From positions 558,001 through 622,000 of the forward strand of contig JADKKK010000002.1 in the NCBI GenBank assembly GCA_016720545.1: a stretch of 64,000 nucleotides of DNA, in the 5' to 3' direction. The translations under genes and the position numbers were made by a program. The DNA is from Myxococcales bacterium. GTDB taxonomy: Bacteria > Myxococcota_A > Polyangia > Polyangiales > Polyangiaceae. Shown piece after piece: positions 26,101 to 35,896 of this stretch; position 1 is the first letter of the stretch; every line of letters begins with the position of its first letter. The notes below the pieces were generated by a model. That model did no database searches. It was given only the letters and a program-made list of their open reading frames with translations, and was not told the DNA's origin.

Positions 26101-27943
26101 GCGCGCGCGCAACTCCTCCCGCGGCGCCGTTTTTTGGGAGCAGGCGGGGCTCACGTGGCTCGACGAGAACCAGGGAGCTCGAGCCGAGGCCGCGCTCGAT
26201 CAGTCGTTCCATCGCGACCCCACCCGGCCCGTCGCCTTCGACAAGCTCTTTCGCCGGGTCCGCGACCGCAAGGAGTCGGACAAGATGCTGGAGCTCGTCG
26301 ATCGGCGACTTCCGCACACCGACGACACCGACGAGCTCGTCCGGCTCTACTGGGAGCAGTCGCGCGCGCTCCGCGAGAAGGGCGATTTCGACGGCGCGCT
26401 CTACGCGCTTGAGAACGTGAGGACCATCGACCCCGACCACGTCGGCGCCCTGGCCCTCCTCGGAGAGGTGCACATTCGCCGAGGAAGGTACGACGAGGCG
26501 GCGGCCCAGCTCGCCCGCCTCGCCAGCGTCCCCGCGGCGCCCGCGAAGAGCCGGGTCACCGCGGGCATCGCCGCGGTCGACCTCTACGAGAACAAGCTCG
26601 GCCGCAACGAGGACGCCCTGCGCGTGCTCCAGGTCCTACACGCGGCCGGGATCTCCACCCTGCCCGTGCGCGAGCGGCTCGCGCGAGCGGCGGCGCGGAC
26701 GGGCGCGTGGGAGCCGGCCGCGACCATTCTCGAGGAGCTCATGGGGGAGCGCGACACGCGCGAGGGTCGGGTGGAGGCCGCGCGCCTGGCGCTCGTCATC
26801 TACCGCGACCGCATCCGCGCGCCGGCCCGCGGCCTCCGCGCCGTAACGAGGCTGCTCGACGAGTCGCCCACCGACGGCGAGGGACTCGAGTTCCTGGTCG
26901 AGCACGACATCGACCGAGACGCCCGTCGCGCGCTGCTCGAGCGAGGTCAGGCGGCGCTGCTCGCGGCGCTCCAGCAGGAACCCGGGGATCCCGCGAACGG
27001 GCGTCGCCTCTCGCGCGTCGCGCGCGCGCTCGGCAGCGGGCAGCTCGAACACGTCGCGCTCTCCGTGGCCATCGCGACGAACGGCCCGGATCCTGGCCTC
27101 GAGCAGGCGCTCGCGCAGCTCGCCTCGGGGAAGCCGCGGGCTCCTCAGCTCGCCATGACGGAGGTGCTGCTCCGGCGCGTGCTGGCCCCCGGCGACGAGG
27201 GCCCCCACGCGCAGCTCTTCGCGCTGCTCGGCCCCACGATCGCGGAAGCCCTGGGCCCCACCGTGGCCACGCTCGGCGTCACGAAGCGAGAGCGCGTCGA
27301 TCCCCGCAGCGGCGTCGCCGTGCGCAACGAGATCGCCGCGTGGGCGGGCGCGTTCGGGATTGCGGACTTCGAGCTCTACATCGGCGGGAAGGATCCCCAG
27401 GGTGTCCAAGGCGTCCCGGGCGAGCCCCCGGCCCTCGTCGTCGGCGGAGGCGTCACCGCGCCGCTGACCCCCCTCGTGCGATCCCGCGTCGCGCGAGAGC
27501 TCCTCGGGATCTCCCGCGGGACGGTCATCACCCGTTGGCGCGACGACACCGCCCTCGCCGCGCTCGTCGTCGCCGCCTGCAACCTCGCGAAAGTGCAAAT
27601 TGACTCGCCGCCCTACGCCATCCTCGCGGAGGTGGAGCGTTCGCTCGGGAAGGCGCTGGGGCGACGGACGCGCAACGCCATCGAGCCTGTCTGCCGGGCG
27701 CTCGCTCAGTCGGGCGTCGACACCAAGACGTGGGTCTCCCGCGCGATCGCGTCCCAGCACCGAATGTCCGCCATCGCATCGGGCGACGTCAGCGTCGTCC
27801 TTGCGGACGCGTTCGGCCTGACGCCGACCGACCTCGTCAGGGTGGCGCGAGAGGACCTGCGCTGCGCCGAGCTCTTCCGCTTCGCCTTGACGCCCGACTA
27901 CTTCGACATCCGGAGGCTCCTCGGCCTCGAGACTTCCTCATGA
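23151..27943 (+). CDS. Giant TPR-repeat protein 1 (apparent single-base frameshift)
   Basis: About 1,597 residues if one missing base is restored. The first frame, from ATG 23151, reads helical TPR-like repeats up to LAFLALDLARE, then breaks at 25035-25040; the next frame continues seamlessly with DDALLDTALRLEQSAP and runs to 27943. Repeats such as EEAAGRHAEATAAYFAAHDAEPE, DFDGALYALENVRTIDPDHVGAL and GRYDEAAAQLARLASVP follow the 34-residue TPR pattern. The last 250 residues are non-TPR: a globular domain (IADFELYIGG, PALVVGGGVTAPLT, ARELLGISRGTVITRW) of unknown function. No signal peptide, so cytosolic. The stop overlaps the next giant TPR gene by ATGA. Scaffold role is inference. Confidence 0.8.
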
Positions 27944-30900
27944 GCAACGACGACAAACTCCCTGACTTTTCTGGCATTGACTGGGATGTGGCGCTCGACG
28001 AGTGGGAGCAGCGCGTCGTGCTCCCGGGCGAGACGGGGGCCCCCGCGGCGGCCCCCGAGCGCGCGTCCAGCGACGTCGCCCCCGTCTCCGCGGCGGCCTC
28101 TCTCGGCGCTCCCATCGAGCTCGACCGCGCCAGCGCCGCGTCCCCCGCGCCCAGCGCGGATCCCGAACGGTTTCGCCCCACGAGGCCGCCGCCCCGCGAC
28201 CCCCGGTCCGTTCCCCCACCCGCGATCGGCCCACTGCCGCGGCCCGCGCCGCCGCTCGAGCGGGGCGCGTTTGCGCGTGAACGCGTCAACGACGACCAGA
28301 CGCGCGCTTTCTCGATGGACTCGCTCGCGGCCGACTCCGTGCGTGGTGATTTCGGCGAAGAGGAAGAGCCGACGCGCGCGATCTCCATGGCGACGTTCGA
28401 CGCCGCGACGCCCGATCCCGGGGCCCCCGTGCGCGTCCCACCGCCCCGCGCCCCCTCCCGACGGCCGGCCGCCCCGGAGGTCACGCTGCCCTCCACGCGC
28501 GCGCCGGGTGGGCTCGCGGACGTCACGCCGCGGCGACCGCCGCCCGAGGTGATCGCCGTCGAGGTCCCCGCCCTTACTCCGCTCGCGCCGACCACCACAA
28601 GCGGTCCTCAAGTCGCCGCCGCGAGCCCCCGCGCGGACGTCCCCACCGACGACCGTGGAGCCGGGCGCGAAGTGCCTAGCGTGCCGGCGCCCCGTGTGTC
28701 GAGGGCGCAGCCGGTCTCGCCCGCGTCGGGCTACCAGCCGCGCAGCGAGGCGTTCCGCCCACCTCCACCTACCTTCTCCGACGAGAAGCCGGCGCACGCT
28801 TGGCTCGCTCCGGCCGCGAGCTCTGCGCTCGCCGAGCGCGCCGCCTGGATCGAGGAAGAGGCCCGCGCCACCGAATCCGCCGAGGAGCGCGCGCGGCTCC
28901 TGCTCGCGTGCAGCGAGCTCCGCGCCATCGCGAACGAGCCCGACGCCGCGCTGCTCTTGGCCGCGGAGGCGCGGCAGATCGCCCCCCACCTGCCGCTCGC
29001 CTGGGCGCAGACCCGCGGCCTCGCCGCGCCCGGCGAAGAGGCGCTGGCACAGCTCGACGCGGAGGTCCCGCACGCCCGCACGTCGGCGGCGAGGGTGCAC
29101 ATGACCCTGCTCGCCGCGGACATCGCCCGCATCTACGGGGACGAGGCTGGCGCGAGGGACCGCTGGGAGCAAGCCACCAAGCTCGACGCGCTCGACGTTC
29201 GCCCGGCGCTCGCGCGCGCATGCGCGGCCCTCGGAGAGCGTGAGCACACGAGCGCGGCGCTGCGCCCCTCCGAGGTGCGCGAGCTCGAGGGGCTCGACGA
29301 AGCGGTCGGCCAGGTGCTCGCGCTGCGTGGCGCGCGCGCAGCCTCGTTGCCTGCGCCCCTGGCCGCCAACGACGCGCTGCGCGGCCTGCGAGGTCGGCTC
29401 ACGGAGCGGGATTTCGCGGGGGCGCAACGTGCCGCCGCAGAGCTCGGCACCGTCGAGGGACTCGGCGCGGCGAGCGCGTGGCTCTCTTCGGCCTTCGGGG
29501 CGCTCTCGACCTCGACCCGCCGCGCCTCCCAGCGCGCGCTTCGCCCGCTCGTCGACGCGGGGGATCGCGCTGCGCGCCGCGCGTACGTCGCGCGCTGCCT
29601 CGAGCTGTCGGACGTGGACGGTCTGCTGGAGACACTCGCCACCGGGCAAGCGTTCACGCGCGAGGAAGAGGCCGTGCTCATCTCGCTCGCCGGAGGTGAG
29701 CCGCGCTCGTGCACCGACGCGCTCACTGCGCCAGGGCTCGCGCCGCTCGCGGCCGCGATTTCGGGCGCGACGTCGGTCGCCCGCATCGACCGAGCGCGGC
29801 ACGTCGCCGGCTCGCCGGCCCAAGGTGCGAGGGTGCGCCTCGCGCGCCTCGTCGCCGCCGGCGCCCCCGCCGACGCGCGGACCGCCGCGTACGCAGAGCT
29901 GGCGGAGCCGAGCGCCGCCGAGGCGGCCATCGCGCTGCACGACGCGCTCGAGGCCGGCGCGGCCTCCGAGATCATGGGCTCGGTCGTCACGTTCGCTGAC
30001 GGAGACCCCGACGCGACGGCCCACCACCTCGTGCGCGCGCTGGTCGCCGAGACGGCGAACGACCGCATCCGGGCGAAGGAGGCCATCCGCGACGCCCGCC
30101 GAATCGCGCCGCCGTGCGAGTCGCTCGTCCGTCTCGCGCTCTCGACCGACGCTTCGCTGGAGGCGGCGCCCGAGCTGCTCATGACCGCCGACGCGCTCCC
30201 CGCGGGCGTGGGGTCCGCGATCTTGCGCGTCGAGGCCCTCGCGCGGGAGACCGAGCTCCCGGATGCCACGCGGGCTGCCGAGCTGCAACGCGCCCTGGCC
30301 GACGCGCCTCACCTCGGCATCGCCGCCTTCTTGGCCGAGCGCGTCGCCCGCCGCCTCGGCGACGAGGAAGAGGCGCTACGCCTCCTCGACGCGCGGAGCG
30401 CTTCGAGCGAGGACCCGGTCGAGCGAGCGCTCGACGCCGTGCGCGCAGCCTGGCTTGAGACCGACCCCGCGGCGGCCGCCGCGCGCCTCGCGGCCGTGGT
30501 CGCCGAGTTCCCGGCAGACGTCGCCCTGCGCGATCTCCGCGAGCGCCTGGCGCCCGGGCAAGGGGCCGAGTGGCGCGAGGCGCACGCCGACGCGAGCCAG
30601 CCCGGGGCGAAGGCCCTCTACCTCACTCAGGCCGCGCTCGCGCGTGAGCAGGAGGGCGACACGACGGCGGCGCTTGCGGCCGCACGGCGCGCTGTCGCCA
30701 CCGGGGCCGAGGGTGCCCCCGTGGTGGTGCTCGAGCGCCTCGAGCTGTCCTCGGGCGAGCCCGCGAGGCTCGCCGATCCCCTCCTCGCCGCCGCGCGCTC
30801 CGAGTCGGCGGAAGTCCGACGCGACGCGTACCAGCGCCTCGCGGAGATCGACGGACGAAAGGAGGACGCGGCCAGCGCGCTGCTCTGGCACCGCGCGCTC

Positions 30901-33267
30901 CTCGAGGAGCAGCCCGGACACCTGCCGAGCCTCCGCTTCATGGAGCGCGCGCTCCTCGACCGCGGGCGCTCGGACGACCTCGAGCCCATCGTGGCCGCGA
31001 TCGCCGAGACGCTGCTCCCCGCGAGCGTCGCCGAGCGCTCTGCCCACACCTTCCTCGCCGCGGAGCTCCAGGGCCCGGCGCCCGAGTCGCGCGGTCGTCG
31101 CGCCGAGTTCGTCAAGACAGCTTACGAATCGACCCCCGCGTTCTGGTCGACGCGCGCGATGTACAACCAGGCTCGCGAGCGGGGGGAGGACGCCCTCGTG
31201 CTGGAGAGCATCGCCCGGCTGCTCGAGACCGAGGAGCGCCTCCCGGAGACCGCGGCCCTCCTCGTCCGCGCGAGCCAGGCCGCGTGGCGCCTCGGTGACC
31301 CCGACGCGGCGCGCGACTACCTCGAGCAGGCAGCCGCGACGGATCCCGGCGACGTCGTCACGTGGGCGTTCCTTGCCGACGCGCGCGCGGAAGGCGGCAA
31401 CCCCCAGGGCGCTGCGGAGGCGTGCGAGAGTCAGGCGCGCACGAGCGTGGTCCCCTCCCACCAGCTCGCGGCGTGGTACCGAGCGAGCCAAATTTGGCTC
31501 GAGAAGCTGAACGACGAAGAACGCGGCGTCTTGGCGCTCGAGCAAGCGATGATGATCGACGCGGGCTACTCCGACGTCTTCGATCGGCTCTCGGCGCTGT
31601 ACGGGGCGCGCCGCAACGACGTCGCGCTCGTCGAGCTCCTGGAGCTGCGCCTCGCCAAGCTCCTCGCCGACGACGCCCGCCGGCTGGCCCTCTCCCTCCA
31701 GCTCGCACAAACCTTGGCGGGCATGGGCGATCCGCAGCGCGCCCGCGACGTCCTCGACGAGGTGCTCGCCGCGCACCCCGAGGACGAAGATGCGCTCTTC
31801 ACGCTCGCGGAGCTCCAGGGCAAGAGCGGCGACCACGAGGGCGCGGAGGCTACCTACCTCCGCCTATCGCGCCTCACCCTCCCGGCACGCCAGTCGCGGC
31901 GTGTCTTCGACGCGCTGGCGGATCTCTATCTCGGCGGGCTCGGGAACCTGAGCCGCGCGGAGGTGGCCCTCATGGAGGTCCTGAAGCGTGCCCCAGAGGA
32001 CCGCCCGACGCTCGAGCGCCTCGTGGTCGTGCACCGCCGCCAGGACGACGTCGTGCGCGCGCTCGAGGTCCAGCAACAGCTCGTCGCGCTCTCCTCGTCT
32101 CCCGAGCAGCGCACGGCGGCCCTCGTCGAGCTCGCGGCGATCTACGAGACCGTCGCGCGCGATCCACGCAAGGCCGAGGCGACGCTCGAGGCCCTGCGCA
32201 AGGAGCTCCCGCTCTCGGTCACCGCGCTCCGCGCGCTCGCGAGCTTCTTCGAGCGCCAGGGCCAGACGGCCGCGCTGCACGTCTTGCTGGACCGCGCGGC
32301 GGGCGATGCGCGCCGCGCCTTCTCGGGCGGCCGCTTCGTCACGGCGCTCTTCGAGGTGCTCGGCGCCGCCTACGAGCTGCGCGGCAAGGCCGACGCCGCC
32401 CGCGTCGTCGCGGCGACGCTCGCGGCCATCCAGGGGCAGCCTGCGGCCCTCGCCGGGGTCGAGCTGCGAGCGTCCGCTCCCGAGCTCGACGAGCTCCTCG
32501 CCCCCGAGGTCCTGAGCCCTGCGCTCCGCGGTCTCCTGCGACGCGCCGGCGACTCGCTCGACCGCGGACACCCGTTCGATCTCGGGCCCCTCGCGGCGAC
32601 GCCCCTCGATTCGAGCCATCGGCTGGCGCGCATCATCCAGCAGGCCGCGAGCTCGATGGACCTCTCCGGCCTCCTCGTCCTCGTGTCGCCGAAGCTCGGC
32701 CCCGTCGCGATCCCGGGCGCGTGCACGCCACCGACGCTCGTGATCGGGGAGCGCCTGCTCGAGGTGACGAACGACGCGGCCCGGATCTTCCAGGTGATCC
32801 GCGCGCTCAAGCTGCTCTCTGTGCGAGCGTCCGCGCTCGTCCGCGGCAAGTCGGAGGAGGTCAACGCGCTCGTGTCGGCCTGGCTCACGCTCTTCAACCC
32901 GAGCTGGGAGCCGTCGAACGTGCCCCCTGCCCTGCTCGAGGACATGCAGCGTCGCCTCGAGCCCACGATGCCCGCGGAGGACCCCGCGTTGGGCGTCGCG
33001 GCGCTCGAGGCGGCGGGCCTCCTCGGCACCTCGGGCCCGCAGCTCCGCGCCGCGGCGCTCGGCTGGGCGAACCGCGTCGCGCTCCTCTCGGTGGGCGATC
33101 CCTCGGCGGCGCTCGACGCCATCGCGTGGAGCCTCCGCGAGGACGGCGCCCCCGACGCGGAGGACGAGCGCGCCGCCTGGATCGCGCGCCACGCCGAGGC
33201 GCGCGACCTCCTGACCTTCAGCGTCAGCGACGCCTACACCGAGGCGCGCGCGCACGCCAAGGCGTAG
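27940..33267 (+). CDS. Giant TPR-repeat protein 2
   Basis: 1,775 residues from ATG 27940. Residues 1-25 (DKLPDFSGIDWDVALDEWEQ) are followed by a disordered Pro/Ala-rich stretch to about 275 holding two similar short motifs, DDQTRAFSMDSL and EEPTRAISMATF. Residues about 280 to 1480 are TPR/helical repeats (for example RRNDVALVELLELRLAKLLAD, GNLSRAEVALMEVLKRAPEDR). The C-terminal part (PPTLVIGERLLEVTNDAARIF, QVIRALKLLSVRASALVRGK) parallels the C-terminal domain of giant TPR protein 1, so the two genes are probably ancient tandem duplicates. Cytosolic; no membrane segment seen. Partners unknown. The Thr motifs resemble possible kinase targets or FHA ligands, which is speculation. Confidence 0.85.
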   Translation: MSNDDKLPDFSGIDWDVALDEWEQRVVLPGETGAPAAAPERASSDVAPVSAAASLGAPIELDRASAASPAPSADPERFRPTRPPPRDPRSVPPPAIGPLPRPAPPLERGAFARERVNDDQTRAFSMDSLAADSVRGDFGEEEEPTRAISMATFDAATPDPGAPVRVPPPRAPSRRPAAPEVTLPSTRAPGGLADVTPRRPPPEVIAVEVPALTPLAPTTTSGPQVAAASPRADVPTDDRGAGREVPSVPAPRVSRAQPVSPASGYQPRSEAFRPPPPTFSDEKPAHAWLAPAASSALAERAAWIEEEARATESAEERARLLLACSELRAIANEPDAALLLAAEARQIAPHLPLAWAQTRGLAAPGEEALAQLDAEVPHARTSAARVHMTLLAADIARIYGDEAGARDRWEQATKLDALDVRPALARACAALGEREHTSAALRPSEVRELEGLDEAVGQVLALRGARAASLPAPLAANDALRGLRGRLTERDFAGAQRAAAELGTVEGLGAASAWLSSAFGALSTSTRRASQRALRPLVDAGDRAARRAYVARCLELSDVDGLLETLATGQAFTREEEAVLISLAGGEPRSCTDALTAPGLAPLAAAISGATSVARIDRARHVAGSPAQGARVRLARLVAAGAPADARTAAYAELAEPSAAEAAIALHDALEAGAASEIMGSVVTFADGDPDATAHHLVRALVAETANDRIRAKEAIRDARRIAPPCESLVRLALSTDASLEAAPELLMTADALPAGVGSAILRVEALARETELPDATRAAELQRALADAPHLGIAAFLAERVARRLGDEEEALRLLDARSASSEDPVERALDAVRAAWLETDPAAAAARLAAVVAEFPADVALRDLRERLAPGQGAEWREAHADASQPGAKALYLTQAALAREQEGDTTAALAAARRAVATGAEGAPVVVLERLELSSGEPARLADPLLAAARSESAEVRRDAYQRLAEIDGRKEDAASALLWHRALLEEQPGHLPSLRFMERALLDRGRSDDLEPIVAAIAETLLPASVAERSAHTFLAAELQGPAPESRGRRAEFVKTAYESTPAFWSTRAMYNQARERGEDALVLESIARLLETEERLPETAALLVRASQAAWRLGDPDAARDYLEQAAATDPGDVVTWAFLADARAEGGNPQGAAEACESQARTSVVPSHQLAAWYRASQIWLEKLNDEERGVLALEQAMMIDAGYSDVFDRLSALYGARRNDVALVELLELRLAKLLADDARRLALSLQLAQTLAGMGDPQRARDVLDEVLAAHPEDEDALFTLAELQGKSGDHEGAEATYLRLSRLTLPARQSRRVFDALADLYLGGLGNLSRAEVALMEVLKRAPEDRPTLERLVVVHRRQDDVVRALEVQQQLVALSSSPEQRTAALVELAAIYETVARDPRKAEATLEALRKELPLSVTALRALASFFERQGQTAALHVLLDRAAGDARRAFSGGRFVTALFEVLGAAYELRGKADAARVVAATLAAIQGQPAALAGVELRASAPELDELLAPEVLSPALRGLLRRAGDSLDRGHPFDLGPLAATPLDSSHRLARIIQQAASSMDLSGLLVLVSPKLGPVAIPGACTPPTLVIGERLLEVTNDAARIFQVIRALKLLSVRASALVRGKSEEVNALVSAWLTLFNPSWEPSNVPPALLEDMQRRLEPTMPAEDPALGVAALEAAGLLGTSGPQLRAAALGWANRVALLSVGDPSAALDAIAWSLREDGAPDAEDERAAWIARHAEARDLLTFSVSDAYTEARAHAKA

Positions 33268-33274
33268 AGGCGGG

Positions 33275-33769
33275 CTACTCGATACACAAGACCTCGTATC
33301 TGTTGATCTTTCTGCCAAGCTCAACCTCGACCTCGTCGCCCTCGCGCGCCCCCAAGAGGGCGCGCCCGAGGGGCGAGCGGGGGGTGACGATCTGCACGCG
33401 GTGCCCGTCCAGCTCGAGCTGCTCCCCGCCGCCCGCCGGAGCGAACAGACACACGAGGCGGTGATCGTGACCGCCGGGCCCCGCCAGCGTCACGAGGGCG
33501 CCCGCGCCCACGACCCCGGTGCTCTCGAGCCTCGGTAACGCGTCGAGCAGGCCGACCGTGCGCTCGAGCTCGCGAACGCGCTCGCCCTGCGCGCCGGCGA
33601 GGTAGCTCGCCTCGATGGCCCGCGTGTCCTTGTCGTTCTCCGGCTTCGCCTCTTCGTGGGTGGCGCCGGCCTTGGTCGCCTGAGCGGCCGCCGTGGCGGT
33701 CGCGAGAGCCGCGCGTGTCGAGGAGACGAAGGCCGCGATCACGGCGCGCTTGTCGAGTCGTGGCTGCAC
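33275..33769 (-). CDS. GreA/GreB-family transcription elongation factor-like protein
   Basis: 164 residues. The N-terminal half is a coiled coil with a pattern shared by a GreA/B-like family in Proteobacteria (ATHEEAKPENDKDTRAIEASYLAGAQ, then RVRELERTVGLLDAL). The C-terminal half is the Gre C-terminal, FKBP-like domain: TPRSPLGRALLGAREGDEVEVEL. Classic GreA inserts an acidic-tipped coiled coil into the RNA polymerase secondary channel; this variant has a different coil tip, so cleavage activity is uncertain. The gene runs convergent to giant TPR 2 (seven bases apart) and divergent from typA. Confidence 0.75.
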   Translation of the reverse strand: MQPRLDKRAVIAAFVSSTRAALATATAAAQATKAGATHEEAKPENDKDTRAIEASYLAGAQGERVRELERTVGLLDALPRLESTGVVGAGALVTLAGPGGHDHRLVCLFAPAGGGEQLELDGHRVQIVTPRSPLGRALLGAREGDEVEVELGRKINRYEVLCIE

Positions 33770-33943
33770 GGGCCGAATACGTTACGAGCTTCGCGCGGAC
33801 CTGGGAAGCACGCGAACGGCCGCGTTCGCGCGATGAGCGCTTGCCCACCCGCAGGCGCGAGGCTATTGGGACGCGTCCGCAGCGACGCCCCGCGTTTCGC
33901 GCGCGAACCTTAGCATCCGAGTGTTTGGAGAGAGAGAACCGCC

Positions 33944-35809
33944 ATGCCGAACGACAGGCTCCGCAACGTCGCGATCGTCGCCCACGTCGACCACGGAAAG
34001 ACGACGCTGGTCGACCACATGCTCCGCCAGGCGGGCACGTTCCGCGAGAACGAGGCCGTCGTCGACCGGGTGATGGACTCGAACGATCTCGAGCGCGAGC
34101 GTGGCATCACCATCCTCGCCAAGAACACCAGCGTCCGCTGGGCCAACGAGAAGGGCGAGAGCATCAAGCTCAACGTCGTCGACACCCCGGGCCACGCCGA
34201 CTTCGGCGGCGAGGTCGAGCGCACGCTCCTCATGGCCGACGCGTGCATCCTCCTCGTCGACGCCGCGGAGGGCCCCCTCCCGCAGACGCGCTTCGTCCTC
34301 AAGAAGGCGCTCGAGCTCGGCTTCCCGATCATCCTCGTCATCAACAAGATCGATCGCGGCGACGCCCGCCCGGACGAGGTCCTGAACGAGGTGTTCGACC
34401 TCTTCTGCGATCTCGACGCGAGCGACGCGCAGACCGACTTCCCCGTGCTCTATGCCATCGGAAAGCTCGGCATCGCGAAGCGCTCGCTCGACGATCCGTC
34501 GACCACGCTCAGGCCGCTCTTCGAGACGATCCTGGCGCACGTGCCGCCGCCCGAGGGTGACCCCGAGCTCCCCCTCCAGATCCTCGTCAACAACCTCGAT
34601 CACGACGACTACGTCGGCAAGCTCGGCATCGGCCGCATCGTCGCGGGCACCGTGCGCGCGAACCAGCCCGTGGTCGTCCTGAAGGATGGCCGCCACGTGA
34701 AGGGCACCATCAAGGTGCTCGCCACCTTCGAGGGGCTGAAGCGTGCGACGGCTCAGGAGGCGCAGGCCGGCGAGCTCGTCGCCATCGCGGGCATCGACGA
34801 CCTCGAGGTCGGCGACACCATCGTCGACGCCTCCCCGGGCTTCGAGGAGCGCGCGCTGCCCCGCATCGTCGTCGAGCAGCCGACCATCAAGATGCGCATC
34901 GGCGTCAACACCTCTCCGTTCGCCGGAAAGTGCAAGCAATCCAAGTTCTTGACGAGCCGGCAGCTCCGCGAGCGCCTGGAGCGTGAGACGCGACGCAACC
35001 TCGCCGTCCGCATGGAGGAGACCGACACCCCCGACACCTTCGTGATGCTTGGGCGCGGCGAGCTCCAGCTGGCGATCCTCGTCGAGACCCTGCGCCGCGA
35101 GGGCTACGAGATGCAGCTCGGCAACCCCGAGGTCGTCACGCGCATCGTCGACGGCGAGGCGGAGGAGCCCTACGAGCTCGTCGTCGTCGACGTCCCCGAG
35201 CAGTTCATCGGGGTGGTGACCGAGCGGCTCGGCTCGCGCCGCGGTCGCATGCTCAAGATGGCGAACCCCGGCTACGGGCGCGCGCGCCTCGAGTACCGCA
35301 TCCCGAGCCGCGGGCTCATCGGCTTTCGCGGCGAGTTCCTCACGGCGACGCGCGGCACCGGGCTGCTCAACACGGTGTTCGACGGCTGGGAGGCCTGGGG
35401 CGGGCCGATGGCCAAGCGCCAGACCGGGGCGATCGTCTCCGATCGGGCGGGCGTCGCCACCCCGTACGCCCTGCACCACCTCCAGCCCCGCGGCACGTTC
35501 TTCCTGGGCACCGGCGTGGAGGTCTACGAGGGCATGATCGTAGGCGAGCACAACCGCCCGAACGACACCGACGTGAACGCCATCAAGGAGAAGAAGCTCT
35601 CCAACGTGCGCAACCACGGCAAGGACGAGAACGTGGCGATCGCGCCCCCGCGCATCCTCACGATCGAGACCGCGATGGAGTGGATCGACTCCGACGAGCT
35701 CGTCGAGGTCACCCCAGACGCCGTGCGCGTCCGCAAGCAGGTGCTGCAGATCAACAAGCGCCAGCGCCGCAGCGACGCCATCGAAGACGCGCAGGCCCTC
35801 GATTACTGA
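33944..35809 (+). CDS. typA: Translational GTPase TypA/BipA
   Basis: 621 residues, normal for TypA. G1 AHVDHGKTTL, G2 region RERGITILAKN, G3 DTPGHADFGGEVER, G4 NKIDR, followed by domains II, III, V and the TypA-specific C-terminal domain (RGTGLLNTVFDGW, RPNDTDVNAIKEKKLSNVR). It is a ribosome-associated GTPase of the EF-G superfamily involved in stress and low-temperature ribosome assembly. ATG 33944 is preceded by a GGAGAGAGAG run. The 174 bases upstream separate it from the divergent Gre-like gene and hold no further gene. Confidence 0.95.
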   Translation: MPNDRLRNVAIVAHVDHGKTTLVDHMLRQAGTFRENEAVVDRVMDSNDLERERGITILAKNTSVRWANEKGESIKLNVVDTPGHADFGGEVERTLLMADACILLVDAAEGPLPQTRFVLKKALELGFPIILVINKIDRGDARPDEVLNEVFDLFCDLDASDAQTDFPVLYAIGKLGIAKRSLDDPSTTLRPLFETILAHVPPPEGDPELPLQILVNNLDHDDYVGKLGIGRIVAGTVRANQPVVVLKDGRHVKGTIKVLATFEGLKRATAQEAQAGELVAIAGIDDLEVGDTIVDASPGFEERALPRIVVEQPTIKMRIGVNTSPFAGKCKQSKFLTSRQLRERLERETRRNLAVRMEETDTPDTFVMLGRGELQLAILVETLRREGYEMQLGNPEVVTRIVDGEAEEPYELVVVDVPEQFIGVVTERLGSRRGRMLKMANPGYGRARLEYRIPSRGLIGFRGEFLTATRGTGLLNTVFDGWEAWGGPMAKRQTGAIVSDRAGVATPYALHHLQPRGTFFLGTGVEVYEGMIVGEHNRPNDTDVNAIKEKKLSNVRNHGKDENVAIAPPRILTIETAMEWIDSDELVEVTPDAVRVRKQVLQINKRQRRSDAIEDAQALDY

Positions 35810-35896
35810 GGCGGAATTGGCCCCAACAGGCCGCCGTCCTTGGTACTCTGAGGGCGTGAACCCGCGACGCTCCCCCGTCTGCACTCAGGCACCCGC

